Assembly (NCBI RefSeq): GCF_001428745.1
Contig: NZ_LMIO01000003.1
Location: 558,001 to 622,000, forward strand
Length of the DNA stretch: 64,000 nt
Origin: Leifsonia sp. Root227
Lineage (GTDB): Bacteria; Actinomycetota; Actinomycetes; Actinomycetales; Microbacteriaceae
Direction of reading: 5' to 3'
Each line of letters starts with the position of its first letter. The stretch's first letter is position 1. Shown here in pieces: positions 43,199-52,111 of the stretch. A program made the position numbers and the translations under genes. The notes beneath the pieces are model-generated. The model ran no database searches, had not been told where the DNA came from, and saw nothing but the letters and a program-made list of their open reading frames with translations.

Positions 43199-44323
43199 TC
43201 AGCCGAGCGAGGCGAAAAACGCGCGGATGCGGTCGGCGGCGAGGTCGGGCTGCTCCAGCCCGAGGAAGTGCCCGCCACGGGGTGCACGCTCGAACACGCG
43301 GAGGTCGGCCGCCGCGCGTTCGGCGAGCGACTGCGGGAATCCGTCCATCACCGGCTCCCTGCTGAGCAGCACGCCCACCGGCGCCACGATCGGCGGCCGC
43401 GGAGGGTTCGCGTCGTAGTCGAAGTACTGCTGGAACGACGTTCCGATGCTCCCTGTGGCCCAGTACAACGTCGCGATGGTGAGGAGTGCATCCCGAGGCA
43501 CCACAGCGTCGAGCTCGCCGTCGACCCAGTCGTGCCACTTGTCGGCGATCCAGGAGAGCAGCCCGGCGGGAGAGTCGCCGAGCGCCGCGGAGATGGTGTC
43601 CGGCCTGGTGCACATGATCTCGCTGTAGCCGCCGTCCGAACCGTCGTAAGCGTCGACCGCGGCGAGGTACTCGCGCTCCTCCTCGCTGTGCGGTTCGTCG
43701 TCCGCGGGGAAGGGGGCGTGCAGGAGCTGCACTCCGATCACCCGGTCGGCGTGGTCGACGCCGAGCCAGGTCGCCGCCCCTCCGCCGATGTCGCCGCCGA
43801 ACGCCGCGTAGCGGTCGTAGCCGAGCACGGTCGTCATCAGTTCGTGCAGGTCGTCGGCGATGGCCTGCCTGGTCAGCGGCCGGTCGGGCAGCTCGGAGAA
43901 CACGAAGCCGGGCAGCGACGGCACGATCACGTCGAACGCGATCCGCGCATCCGACCCTGAGCCTGCCGGGTTGGCCAGCCGCTCGGCGAGCGGAAGGTAC
44001 TCGGTGTACGCGCTCGGCCAGCCGTGCAGCAGCAGCAACGGGATGCGCGTCTCCGCCGACCCAGCGGCAGGCACCCGCACGAAGTGGATGCGGTGACCGC
44101 CCACATCCGCGAGGTACTGGTCGTAGGAGTTCAGCCGTTCCTCCTGTGCCCGCCAGTCGAACCGCAGCCAGGAGTCGACCAGGTCGCGCAGCACGGGCTC
44201 TCCCGCGCCGCCCTCCCAGGGCGCCCGGCCGATCGGCTGCACGTAGCGGGTGGCGGAGAGCCGTGCCAGCAGTTCGTCGATGGTGTCGTCTGACAGGTGG
44301 ATGCGGAACGGTTCGATGCTCAC
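43199..44323 (-). CDS. Epoxide hydrolase
   Basis: A 374-residue alpha/beta hydrolase with an N-terminal EHN domain (FRIHLSDDTIDELLARLSATRY). HGWPSAYTEY carries the oxyanion HGWP, the nucleophile aspartate lies in GGDIGGG, and the catalytic histidine is in GGHFLGLEQPD near the end. Lid tyrosines are plausible but not assigned. It hydrates epoxides to diols; the natural substrate is unknown. The GTG at 44323 has TAGCGT six bases upstream (44330-44335), so leaderless. The open frame extends far upstream over hisS and is not used. Confidence 0.9.
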   Translation of the reverse strand: MSIEPFRIHLSDDTIDELLARLSATRYVQPIGRAPWEGGAGEPVLRDLVDSWLRFDWRAQEERLNSYDQYLADVGGHRIHFVRVPAAGSAETRIPLLLLHGWPSAYTEYLPLAERLANPAGSGSDARIAFDVIVPSLPGFVFSELPDRPLTRQAIADDLHELMTTVLGYDRYAAFGGDIGGGAATWLGVDHADRVIGVQLLHAPFPADDEPHSEEEREYLAAVDAYDGSDGGYSEIMCTRPDTISAALGDSPAGLLSWIADKWHDWVDGELDAVVPRDALLTIATLYWATGSIGTSFQQYFDYDANPPRPPIVAPVGVLLSREPVMDGFPQSLAERAAADLRVFERAPRGGHFLGLEQPDLAADRIRAFFASLG

Positions 44324-44380
44324 CGCTGCCACGCTACTCGCGCGCTGTGGCGGATGCGCCGGCATGGAAGAATCGTTCGC

Positions 44381-45673
44381 ATGGCTTCTCCGATCACCCC
44401 GCCCCGCGGTATGCGCGACTTCCTCCCGGCAGACAAGGCTCGCAGGGAGCACGCGCTCGGGGTGATCAGGCGCAGTTTCGCCTCGCACGGGTTCGACGAG
44501 ATCGAGACGCCGGTGGTCGAGGACGTCGCGCGCCTGCACTCCGGGCTCGGCGGCGACAACGAGAAGCTGGCGTTCAGCGTGCTCAAACGCGGCCTCGACG
44601 CCGACGACCTGCGCGCGGCCATCGACTCCGGCGACGTCCTCAGCCTCACCGACCTCGGTCTGCGTTTCGACCTGACGGTGCCGCTCGCCCGGTTCTACGC
44701 CACCCACCGCGCTGAGCTGCCTCCGGTGTTCCGCTCCATCCAGATCGCCCCGGTGTGGCGCGCGGAGCGCCCGCAGAAGGGCAGGTACCGCCAGTTCGTG
44801 CAGTGCGACATCGACATCATCGGCGAGGCGGGTCAGCTCGCCGAGGTGGAGCTGATCACGGCGACGGCGGCCGCACTGGATGCGCTGGGCCTGCAGAACT
44901 GCACGATCCGCATCAACGACAGGCGCATCCTGAACGGGCTGCTCGAGTTCTGCGGTTTCGCGGAGTCGCGCTGGCCGCAGGTGCTGATCTCGATCGACAA
45001 GCTCGACAAGATCGGCGCGGAGGGCGTGGTGAAGGAGCTGAGCGCGGACGGCGCAGACTCGGCCGCCGTGCTCGGCGGCATCCTGGAGAACCTGGAGCCG
45101 CACCTCGCCGACGGCGGCGTCGCGCTGACCGTCGAGGCGATCACCGGCATCCTGCCAGACGGTGTGGACACCGACGCGATCGCCGCGCTGGAGTCGCTGG
45201 CGCACGCGCTCGATACGTTGCCGACCGGTGTGACGCTTCGCTTCGACCCGACCCTGGTGCGCGGCATGGGCTACTACACCGGCACGATCTTCGAGATCGC
45301 CCACCCCGGCTCCGGCAGCTCGGTGGGCGGCGGCGGTCGCTACGACGGGATGATCGGCCGCTTCCTCGGCACCGACGTCCCCGCCTGCGGTTTCTCGATC
45401 GGCTTCGAGCGGGTCGTGGACCTCATCGAGGTGCCGACGGACGCGTCCGCCGATGCGATCGTGCTGGTCTACGACCCCGCGGTGGCGCTGGACAGGCTGC
45501 TCGCGGTGAAGTCGGAGCTGATCGCCTCCGGACGCAGGGTGCGCCTCGACCGCAGGGCCAAGAACCTGAAGGCTGTGCTCGACCGCGCGGAGGCCTCCGG
45601 CTTCCGGTCGTTCGCGTTCGTGACCGCCGACACGACGGATGCGGCCTCGCTCGAGGTCAAGCCGCTGGGCTGA
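44381..45673 (+). CDS. hisS: Histidyl-tRNA synthetase
   Basis: A 430-residue class II synthetase. It starts with the typical PRGMRDFLPAD, has motif 2 around APVWRAERPQKGRYRQFVQCDID, the histidine-specific blocks LVRGMGYYTGTIFEI and SSVGGGGRYDGMIGRFLG, and a C-terminal anticodon-binding domain. A 28-codon upstream extension exists but is not family-like. The stop codon is part of a 12-base tandem repeat. Divergent from the epoxide hydrolase gene by 57 bases. Confidence 0.95.
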   Translation: MASPITPPRGMRDFLPADKARREHALGVIRRSFASHGFDEIETPVVEDVARLHSGLGGDNEKLAFSVLKRGLDADDLRAAIDSGDVLSLTDLGLRFDLTVPLARFYATHRAELPPVFRSIQIAPVWRAERPQKGRYRQFVQCDIDIIGEAGQLAEVELITATAAALDALGLQNCTIRINDRRILNGLLEFCGFAESRWPQVLISIDKLDKIGAEGVVKELSADGADSAAVLGGILENLEPHLADGGVALTVEAITGILPDGVDTDAIAALESLAHALDTLPTGVTLRFDPTLVRGMGYYTGTIFEIAHPGSGSSVGGGGRYDGMIGRFLGTDVPACGFSIGFERVVDLIEVPTDASADAIVLVYDPAVALDRLLAVKSELIASGRRVRLDRRAKNLKAVLDRAEASGFRSFAFVTADTTDAASLEVKPLG

Positions 45674-45706
45674 CCGCTGCGCTGACCGCTGCGCTGACCG
45701 CTGCGC
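45671..45706 (+). repeat. Three tandem 12-bp repeats starting at the hisS stop codon
   Basis: TGACCGCTGCGC is repeated three times without change (45671, 45683, 45695). Because the unit is a multiple of three, each copy places a TGA in frame with hisS, giving three successive stops. Confidence 0.9.
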
Positions 45707-45920
45707 TTCCGTTCCGACGGAGTTCCGCTCAGAGCCCCGGCGTGTCGTTCCGTTCGGACGGAGAGCGAGGGGCCGGAGCGACGCCTTCTCCGTCCGGACG
45801 GACATCGGCCGTGAACGCGGGTTCTCCGTTCGGACGGAGAAGGGCGGCGTTTGGGCGCGGGAACTCCTTAGGTACGGAGACGCAGGTGGCGTGTCGGGCG
45901 AGTTCTCCGTCTGGACGGAG
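45707..45920. repeat. Array of six 16-bp palindromes with a 40-bp period
   Basis: Consensus CTCCGTTCGGACGGAG. Copies start at 45707, 45748, 45788, 45824, 45864 and 45905 (intervals 41, 40, 36, 40, 41). The fifth is degenerate (CTCCTTAGGTACGGAG). The spacers of 20-25 bases differ but several contain CGACACGCC on the minus strand (45738-45747, 45888-45896). The array fills the convergent gap between hisS and an MFS gene. Not a CRISPR: the repeats are too short and no cas genes are near. Confidence 0.85.
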
Positions 45921-45961
45921 ACCATGACGCACTGCGGGCCCACCGTCGTGAGGGGAGCGGC

Positions 45962-47446
45962 CTAGGCGTCCACCCTGGCAGGCGCCGGCTCGGCGCCGCG
46001 GCGGGAGCGGGCGATGCCCCAGCCGACGAGCGCGCCGGCGAGCACCGTGAGCGTCACGCCCGCGATGGTCACGGCGTCGCCGAACTCCGCTGCCTGGGCC
46101 GCCGTCCAGTGCCCGGAGGCGATGGTGCCGGTGAACAGGGACGCCAGGATGGTTCCGGTGATCGCGATGCCCACGCCGGAGGCCACCTCGGTGGACGTGT
46201 CGGTGAGGGCGGCGCCGATGGTGGTGCGGTTCTCGGGCAGGCCGCGCATCACGTTGGTTCCGGCGACGACGCCGACCACGCGCATCCCGGCGGCCACAAG
46301 CACGAGCGCGACCGCCACCCAGACGTAGCCGTACCGGCTCAGCACGGCGTAGACCGCGAGGCCGGCGACGACCGTGACCGCGCCCATCCATCCTGCGCGC
46401 TCGAGGCCGATCCTCCGCACGAGGGGCGTGATGACGGCGCCGCCGGCGATGAGCACGACGACCTGCGGCAGCATCCCGATGGCGGCGAGGGCGGGCGGCC
46501 AGCCCCAGGCGAGCTGCAGCTGCAGCGTCACCAGGTAGCCGAGGCCGGCGGTCGCGATGCCGGTCGCCGCCTTGAATGCCAGCCCGCTCGACACCAGGGG
46601 ATGCGCGACCAGCTTCAGGTCGAGCAGCGGGTGCGCCGCGGAACGCTCGCGCAGCACGAACAGGATCGCGCCGACGACAGCGGCGGCGGTCACCGTCCAC
46701 GGCTGCCACGCCCCGGTGCCCAGGTCGACGAACAACGTCGGAGCGACGAGAGCGAGCACGATCGTGAGCGTGCCGACGACTGCGCCCGCGATGTCCAGAG
46801 GGTCGCGGTGCAGGTCGGCGGCCGCATCCTTCGCCACCCCGAACCGGATGCTCAGGAACGCGAGGGCGGCGATCGGCACATTGACCAGCAGCAGCACCTG
46901 CCAGGGCGCGATGGCGAGGACGAGCCCGCCGACCGTCGGCCCGATCGCGAGCCCGACGAGCCCCACCGTGGAGATCAGGGTGATCGCGCGCACGCGGAGC
47001 CCGTCGTCCGCGAACAGACGGAACGCGAGTGCCATCGAGCCCGGGGTGGTCATCGCGGCGGCGACGCCCATCGCGACGCGCACGGCGATCAGCTGCTCCG
47101 GCGTGGTGACGAACGCGGTGGCGAGGCTCGCCAGCCCGAGCAGGACGAGGCCGACGAGCATCACGCGTCGTCTCCCGAACCGGTCGGAGACGGCGCCGAA
47201 CGCCAGCATCAGCCCGCCGAACACGACCGCGTACGCGCCCGTCACCCACTGCAGCCCGGTGGTGGATGCGTGGAGCTCGCGCCCGATGGTCGGCAGCGCG
47301 ACGTTGAGAATCGAGTTGTCGAGCATCTCGAACAGGAAGACGGCGGACAGCCCGGTGAGGGCGAGCCACGCCTCGCGGAGCGAACGGGGCGAGCGGGGCG
47401 AGCGGGACGCCTCGCGGATAATGACAGGAGCTGGAGTGGAGGACAT
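45962..47446 (-). CDS. MFS drug transporter, DHA2 (14-helix) type
   Basis: A 494-residue polytopic proton-coupled exporter with about fourteen membrane segments. The DHA2 marker region is LDNSILNVALPTIGRELHAS (helix 1), followed by motif A GAVSDRFGRRRVMLVGL between helices 2 and 3, and motif C-like AIGPTVGGLVLAIAPWQVLLLVNVP. Its ATG lies 12 bases from a 20-bp palindromic operator shared with a divergent TetR gene. Likely a multidrug efflux pump induced by its substrate; the substrate is unknown. Confidence 0.92.
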   Translation of the reverse strand: MSSTPAPVIIREASRSPRSPRSLREAWLALTGLSAVFLFEMLDNSILNVALPTIGRELHASTTGLQWVTGAYAVVFGGLMLAFGAVSDRFGRRRVMLVGLVLLGLASLATAFVTTPEQLIAVRVAMGVAAAMTTPGSMALAFRLFADDGLRVRAITLISTVGLVGLAIGPTVGGLVLAIAPWQVLLLVNVPIAALAFLSIRFGVAKDAAADLHRDPLDIAGAVVGTLTIVLALVAPTLFVDLGTGAWQPWTVTAAAVVGAILFVLRERSAAHPLLDLKLVAHPLVSSGLAFKAATGIATAGLGYLVTLQLQLAWGWPPALAAIGMLPQVVVLIAGGAVITPLVRRIGLERAGWMGAVTVVAGLAVYAVLSRYGYVWVAVALVLVAAGMRVVGVVAGTNVMRGLPENRTTIGAALTDTSTEVASGVGIAITGTILASLFTGTIASGHWTAAQAAEFGDAVTIAGVTLTVLAGALVGWGIARSRRGAEPAPARVDA

Positions 47447-47458
47447 GCCACTAGATTA

Positions 47459-47478
47459 TGTCACTAAACTTAGTCACA
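47459..47478. promoter_or_regulatory. Palindromic operator between MFS pump and TetR regulator
   Basis: TGTCACTAAACTTAGTCACA, a 20-base near-perfect palindrome (arms of nine bases with one mismatch, 2-base centre). It lies 12 bases from the pump start and 17 from the regulator start, where a TetR dimer would block both genes. Confidence 0.8.
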
Positions 47479-47495
47479 CAAGAGAGTGAGGGTGA

Positions 47496-48104
47496 ATGCC
47501 CAGGAACAGCGAGCGCGGCGGGCCGCAGACGCGCGCCAGGATCGCGGAGATCGCGTCCGGACTCTTCCTCGAACGCGGGTTCGATGCCGTGACGGTCGTC
47601 GAGGTCGCTCGCGCAGCCGGCGTGTCGAGCGTGACGGTGTTCAATCACTTCCCGCGAAAGGAAGACCTCTTCCTCGACAGGGCGGCCGACGCCGTGGACC
47701 TGCTCAGGACGGCCGTGCGCGACAGGGCGGACGGCACGGACGTGCTCGGGTCGCTGCGGGACGCGACGCTCCGGCTGGTCGACGAGCGCAGCCCGCTCTC
47801 CGGGGTGGACGGCAGATCGATCCCGTTCTTCCGCACGGTCGCTGGGTCGCCGGCGCTGATCGCCCGCGCACGCGAGATCTCCTCCGAACTGCAGCGCACT
47901 CTCGCCGACGAACTCGACGCGGACGAGGCGTACACGGGCGACGCCGGGTTGTTCGCGGCGTTCTTCATCGCCGGATACGGCACGGTGCTGGTGGACACGG
48001 CGCGGCGACTGATCGGGGGAGATGCGGAGGCGACGGTGCTGCGGGAGCACCGAGCGCGGCTGGAGGCGCTGTTCGACGCGCTGCGCGGTGGCGTGCGGGA
48101 CTGA
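47496..48104 (+). CDS. TetR family transcriptional regulator
   Basis: A 202-residue repressor. The N-terminal helix-turn-helix is at about 12-58 (RARIAEIASGLFLERGFDAVTVVEVARAAGVSSVTVFNHFPRKEDLF). The C-terminal helical ligand pocket includes a TetR C-terminal domain with AYTGDAGLFAAFFIAGYG. It is divergent from the adjacent MFS pump with an operator in between, so it most likely controls the pump and itself. Confidence 0.92.
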   Translation: MPRNSERGGPQTRARIAEIASGLFLERGFDAVTVVEVARAAGVSSVTVFNHFPRKEDLFLDRAADAVDLLRTAVRDRADGTDVLGSLRDATLRLVDERSPLSGVDGRSIPFFRTVAGSPALIARAREISSELQRTLADELDADEAYTGDAGLFAAFFIAGYGTVLVDTARRLIGGDAEATVLREHRARLEALFDALRGGVRD

Positions 48105-48168
48105 GCCGCGCATCCACAGGCCGGGGCTTGGCGCATCCACCCCGGTCGGATGCGTTCTCCCGACCTCA

Positions 48169-48174
48169 GTAGAC
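48169..48174 (+). promoter_or_regulatory. -10 element TAGACT of eno
   Basis: TAGACT lies about 62 bases before the eno start and would give a leader of about 55 bases, unlike the leaderless promoters elsewhere. The ribosome-binding site AAGGAGA follows, seven bases before the GTG. Confidence 0.5.
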
Positions 48175-48220
48175 TGGCGAGCGGATCACCGCTGATTTAA
48201 CCACCCCCACACACATGTGA

Positions 48221-49516
<1,296 letters not shown>

Positions 49517-49532
49517 CGCCCCGCCGCTCCCG

Positions 49533-49562
49533 AAGGCCCCCGGGCTCCGGTCCGGGGGCCTT
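49533..49562 (+). terminator. Terminator hairpin after eno
   Basis: AAGGCCCCCGG (49533-49543) pairs perfectly with CCGGGGGCCTT (49552-49562) across an 8-base loop, followed by CTCC. A strong G+C stem with a weak T tail, the usual actinobacterial form. Confidence 0.85.
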
Positions 49563-49589
49563 CTCCGTCCCGTCGGCACCCCTCTCAAA

Positions 49590-49651
49590 ATCGGGCCCGG
49601 ACTTGTGCACACCACCACACGGCGTGTCGCCTGCATAACTCCCGGCTCGAT
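49590..49651. repeat. 62-bp dispersed element with inverted ends, copy 2
   Basis: The reverse complement aligns without gaps to 28351-28412: 49 of 62 positions match, including 29 of 30 at one end and 16 of 17 at the other. The ends are imperfect inverted repeats (ATCGGGCCCGGA and TCCCGGCTCGAT). It contains CGGCGTGTCGC (49620-49630), the complement of GCGACACGCCG. It sits between the eno terminator and the ftsB-like gene. Confidence 0.85.
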
Positions 49652-49762
49652 AATCGGGGGACGCGGCGGGGCAGCGCAGGGGGTGCGCAGGAGGGTGGCT
49701 TACGATTGTTGGCGGGGCCCGGCCGGTCCCGTTCCGTTTGTCGTCGTGGGTCAGGAGGGCTT

Positions 49763-50290
49763 GTGGCTGCGCCTCGTACCCGCCGTGTCCCCGTCGCCAT
49801 GGCGTCGGGAACCGCGACAGGACGGTGGCTGCGCGGGCTGCACTTCTCCGGGTTCTCTCTGGTGATGATGGGGCTGCTCATCCTCGCCGTCGTCGTGCTC
49901 GCCCCCACCGCGCAGAGCCTGATCTCGCAGCGACAGCAGATCGCCGACCAGCAGAAGGCCGTGGATGCGCTGTCCGGCCAGGTCGCAGACCTCAAGGAGC
50001 AGCGCGCCCGCTGGAACGACCCCAGCTACATCCGCGCGCAGGCCCGCGACCGGCTCTACTACGTGATGCCGGGCGAGGTCAGCTACCTCGTGATCGACGA
50101 CAGGCCTCCGGCGGCGCAGACCACGGATGCGCCCGTCAGCTCGAAGCTGCAGAAGACGGAGACCGACTGGCTCGGATCGTTGTTCGGCTCCTTCATGGGC
50201 GCCGGCCTGAGCGACGCGACACCTGCGCAACTCGGCGGCACGAACCCGGCCCCCACTCCGACTCCCACCTCGACCCCTGGCGGCAAGTGA
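49763..50290 (+). CDS. FtsB/DivIC-like septum formation protein
   Basis: About 175 residues. A cytoplasmic tail (1-30) precedes one membrane segment (about 31-48). A short coiled coil (about 52-84) follows, then the DivIC signature RARWNDPSYIRAQARDRL with GEV near 105. The C-terminal 60 residues are a Pro/Thr-rich extracytoplasmic tail, longer than in E. coli FtsB. It would join FtsL and FtsQ in the divisome. The GTG at 49763 follows AGGAGG closely, preferred over an earlier in-frame start. Its stop shares a base with the DUF501 ATG. The order eno-ftsB-DUF501 is conserved in actinobacteria. Confidence 0.9.
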   Translation: MAAPRTRRVPVAMASGTATGRWLRGLHFSGFSLVMMGLLILAVVVLAPTAQSLISQRQQIADQQKAVDALSGQVADLKEQRARWNDPSYIRAQARDRLYYVMPGEVSYLVIDDRPPAAQTTDAPVSSKLQKTETDWLGSLFGSFMGAGLSDATPAQLGGTNPAPTPTPTSTPGGK

Positions 50291-50805
50291 TGACCACCCC
50301 ACCCTTCGATGCAGTGACCGAACAGGACATCGCGACCGTGTCCGCCCAGCTCGGGCGACCGGCGCGCAACGTCGTCGGCATCGCGGCACGCTGCGTCTGC
50401 GGCAACCCGACGGTCGTCTCGACCGCCCCGCGCCTGGACGACGGCACGCCGTTCCCCACGTTCTACTACCTCACGCATCCCGCAGCCACCGCCGCCCTGT
50501 CGCAGCTGGAGGCCGTCCAGGTGATGAACGAGTACAACGAGCTCCTGGAGTCGGACGAGGCGGTGCGCGACCAGTACGCCACCGCGCACCGCGCATACCT
50601 CGCCGACAGGGAGAGCATCGCGGTGGTCGAGGAGATCGCCGGGATCTCGGCCGGCGGGATGCCCGTGCGCGTCAAATGCCTGCACGCCCTCGGCGCCCAT
50701 GCCCTCGCGGCGGGTCCCGGCGTCAACCCGATCGGCGACCTCGCCCTGGCGCGCGCCGACTGGTCGCCCGAGGTGTGCGAGTGCCAGGACTACACCGCGG
50801 AATGA
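50290..50805 (+). CDS. DUF501 domain protein
   Basis: A 171-residue protein of a conserved actinobacterial family with no assigned function. Family landmarks visible are ARCVCGNPTVVSTAPRLDDGTPFPTFYYLTHP in the first half (two cysteines) and KCLHALGAHALAAGPGVNPIGD in the second, then the C-terminal CECQDY. The cysteines and histidines could bind metal, which is speculation. The ATG overlaps the ftsB-like stop and its stop overlaps the subtilase start (ATGA), so the three genes are coupled. Confidence 0.9.
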   Translation: MTTPPFDAVTEQDIATVSAQLGRPARNVVGIAARCVCGNPTVVSTAPRLDDGTPFPTFYYLTHPAATAALSQLEAVQVMNEYNELLESDEAVRDQYATAHRAYLADRESIAVVEEIAGISAGGMPVRVKCLHALGAHALAAGPGVNPIGDLALARADWSPEVCECQDYTAE

Positions 50806-52073
50806 CGCGGCTCGGCCGCGCAGCGACCGCCGTCGCCCTGGCCGGGGTGCTGGGGCTGGCCGCCGCTGTCGCGCCGTCCACCGTCGCGCACGCCGACCAG
50901 GTGCGCGACCTCGAGTACTGGCTGAACGACTACGGCTTCGCCCAGGCGTGGCAGACCACCAAGGGCGCCGGCGTGAAGGTCGCCGTCATCGACACCGGCG
51001 TCGACGGCAGCGTCCCCGACCTCGCCGGTGCGGTCGTCGGAGGGACGGACGTGTCGGGCGTCGGCGCGGCGAACGGTCAGAAGCCGCTCGGCGACGCCGG
51101 CTCCGCCGACCACGGCACCTGGGTGGCCTCCCTGCTCGCCGGCCGCGGCACAGGGCCGGACAGCGGCGTGCTCGGCGCGGCCCCGGAGGCGAGCATCCTG
51201 ACCGCCTCCGTCGCCCTCGGCTCCGCGGTAGGAGCCATCGGCAGCGACGAGCAGATCGCGAGCGCCGTGCACTGGGCCGTCGACAACGGCGCCAAGGTCA
51301 TCAACATGTCGCTCACCAGGAACACCCTCGACTGGCCGACCAGCTGGGACGACGCGTTCCAGTACGCGTTCGAGCACGACGTGGTGGTGGTCGCGGCGGC
51401 GGGCAACAGGGGGAGCGGCACCACGGAGGTCGGCGCCCCGGCGACCATCCCCGGGGTCGTCGCTGTCGCCGGCGTCGACCGGCAGGGGCAGGCGAGCTTC
51501 GACGCGTCGTCGCAGGGCATCACCATCGCCGTCTCCGCACCGAGCGAGCAGTTGGTCGGCGTGAGCCCCGGCGGAGGGTACGTGCAGTGGGCGGGCACGA
51601 GCGGGGCGACCCCGCTGGTGGCCGGAGCCGTCGCGCTGATCAGGGCCGCGCATCCAGAGCTGAAGGCACCGGATGTGATCGAGCGGCTGATCAAGACCGC
51701 CCGCGCGGCGCCGGGAACCGTCCCCAGCCCGATCTACGGCTACGGGCTCCTGGATGCGGCGGCCGCCGTGACCGCGAAGGTGCCGCACGTCTCCGCGAAC
51801 CCGATGGGCGACCTCACCGAGTGGATCCGCATCCACCGGCGCGCCGACGTTCCCACCACCGCGGCTCCCGGCGTCGCACCGGTGCCGACCTCCACCCCTC
51901 GGGCGCTCCCCGCTGAGCCGACCGCGCGGGTGGATCAGCTGCTCTGGCCGCAGTGGTCGGCCTTCACCGGCTTCTGGTTGCCGTTCAGTCTGATCACCGG
52001 ATTCGTCGCTTTGGTGGCCCTTGGAGGGGTCGGAGCGTTCCGGCATTTCAGAGGGACGGTCAGCAGGGAGTAG
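50802..52073 (+). CDS. Membrane-anchored S8 serine protease (mycosin-like subtilase)
   Basis: A 423-residue protein. Signal peptide 1-31 (cleavage near AHADQ), a subtilisin catalytic domain, a Pro/Thr-rich linker (about 345-385) and one C-terminal membrane helix (about 388-413). The triad is D64 (VIDTGVDG), H104 (DHGTWVA) and S267, with oxyanion N202 (AAAGN). The serine motif reads GTSGATPLVAG where most subtilases have GTSMATP. The topology resembles type VII secretion mycosins, but no ESX genes are near. It begins inside the DUF501 stop (ATGA) and is likely the last gene of the ftsB operon. Confidence 0.92.
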   Translation: MTRLGRAATAVALAGVLGLAAAVAPSTVAHADQVRDLEYWLNDYGFAQAWQTTKGAGVKVAVIDTGVDGSVPDLAGAVVGGTDVSGVGAANGQKPLGDAGSADHGTWVASLLAGRGTGPDSGVLGAAPEASILTASVALGSAVGAIGSDEQIASAVHWAVDNGAKVINMSLTRNTLDWPTSWDDAFQYAFEHDVVVVAAAGNRGSGTTEVGAPATIPGVVAVAGVDRQGQASFDASSQGITIAVSAPSEQLVGVSPGGGYVQWAGTSGATPLVAGAVALIRAAHPELKAPDVIERLIKTARAAPGTVPSPIYGYGLLDAAAAVTAKVPHVSANPMGDLTEWIRIHRRADVPTTAAPGVAPVPTSTPRALPAEPTARVDQLLWPQWSAFTGFWLPFSLITGFVALVALGGVGAFRHFRGTVSRE

Positions 52074-52111
52074 ATTAACTGCATACTTTCGTGTTGAGGA
52101 GACCCACCACT

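Noticed and set aside
45707-45920. Reading the palindrome array as a CRISPR
   Set aside because: The repeats are 16 bases, spacers only 20-25 with partly shared sequence, and no cas genes are near.
44324-45943. A 540-codon upstream extension of the epoxide hydrolase frame
   Set aside because: It lies antisense to hisS and carries no recognisable domain. A leaderless promoter and GTG fit the short form.
50802-52073. Part of a type VII secretion (ESX) locus
   Set aside because: Topology is mycosin-like but no EccC, EccB, EccD or WXG100 genes are present; neighbours are divisome and respiration genes.
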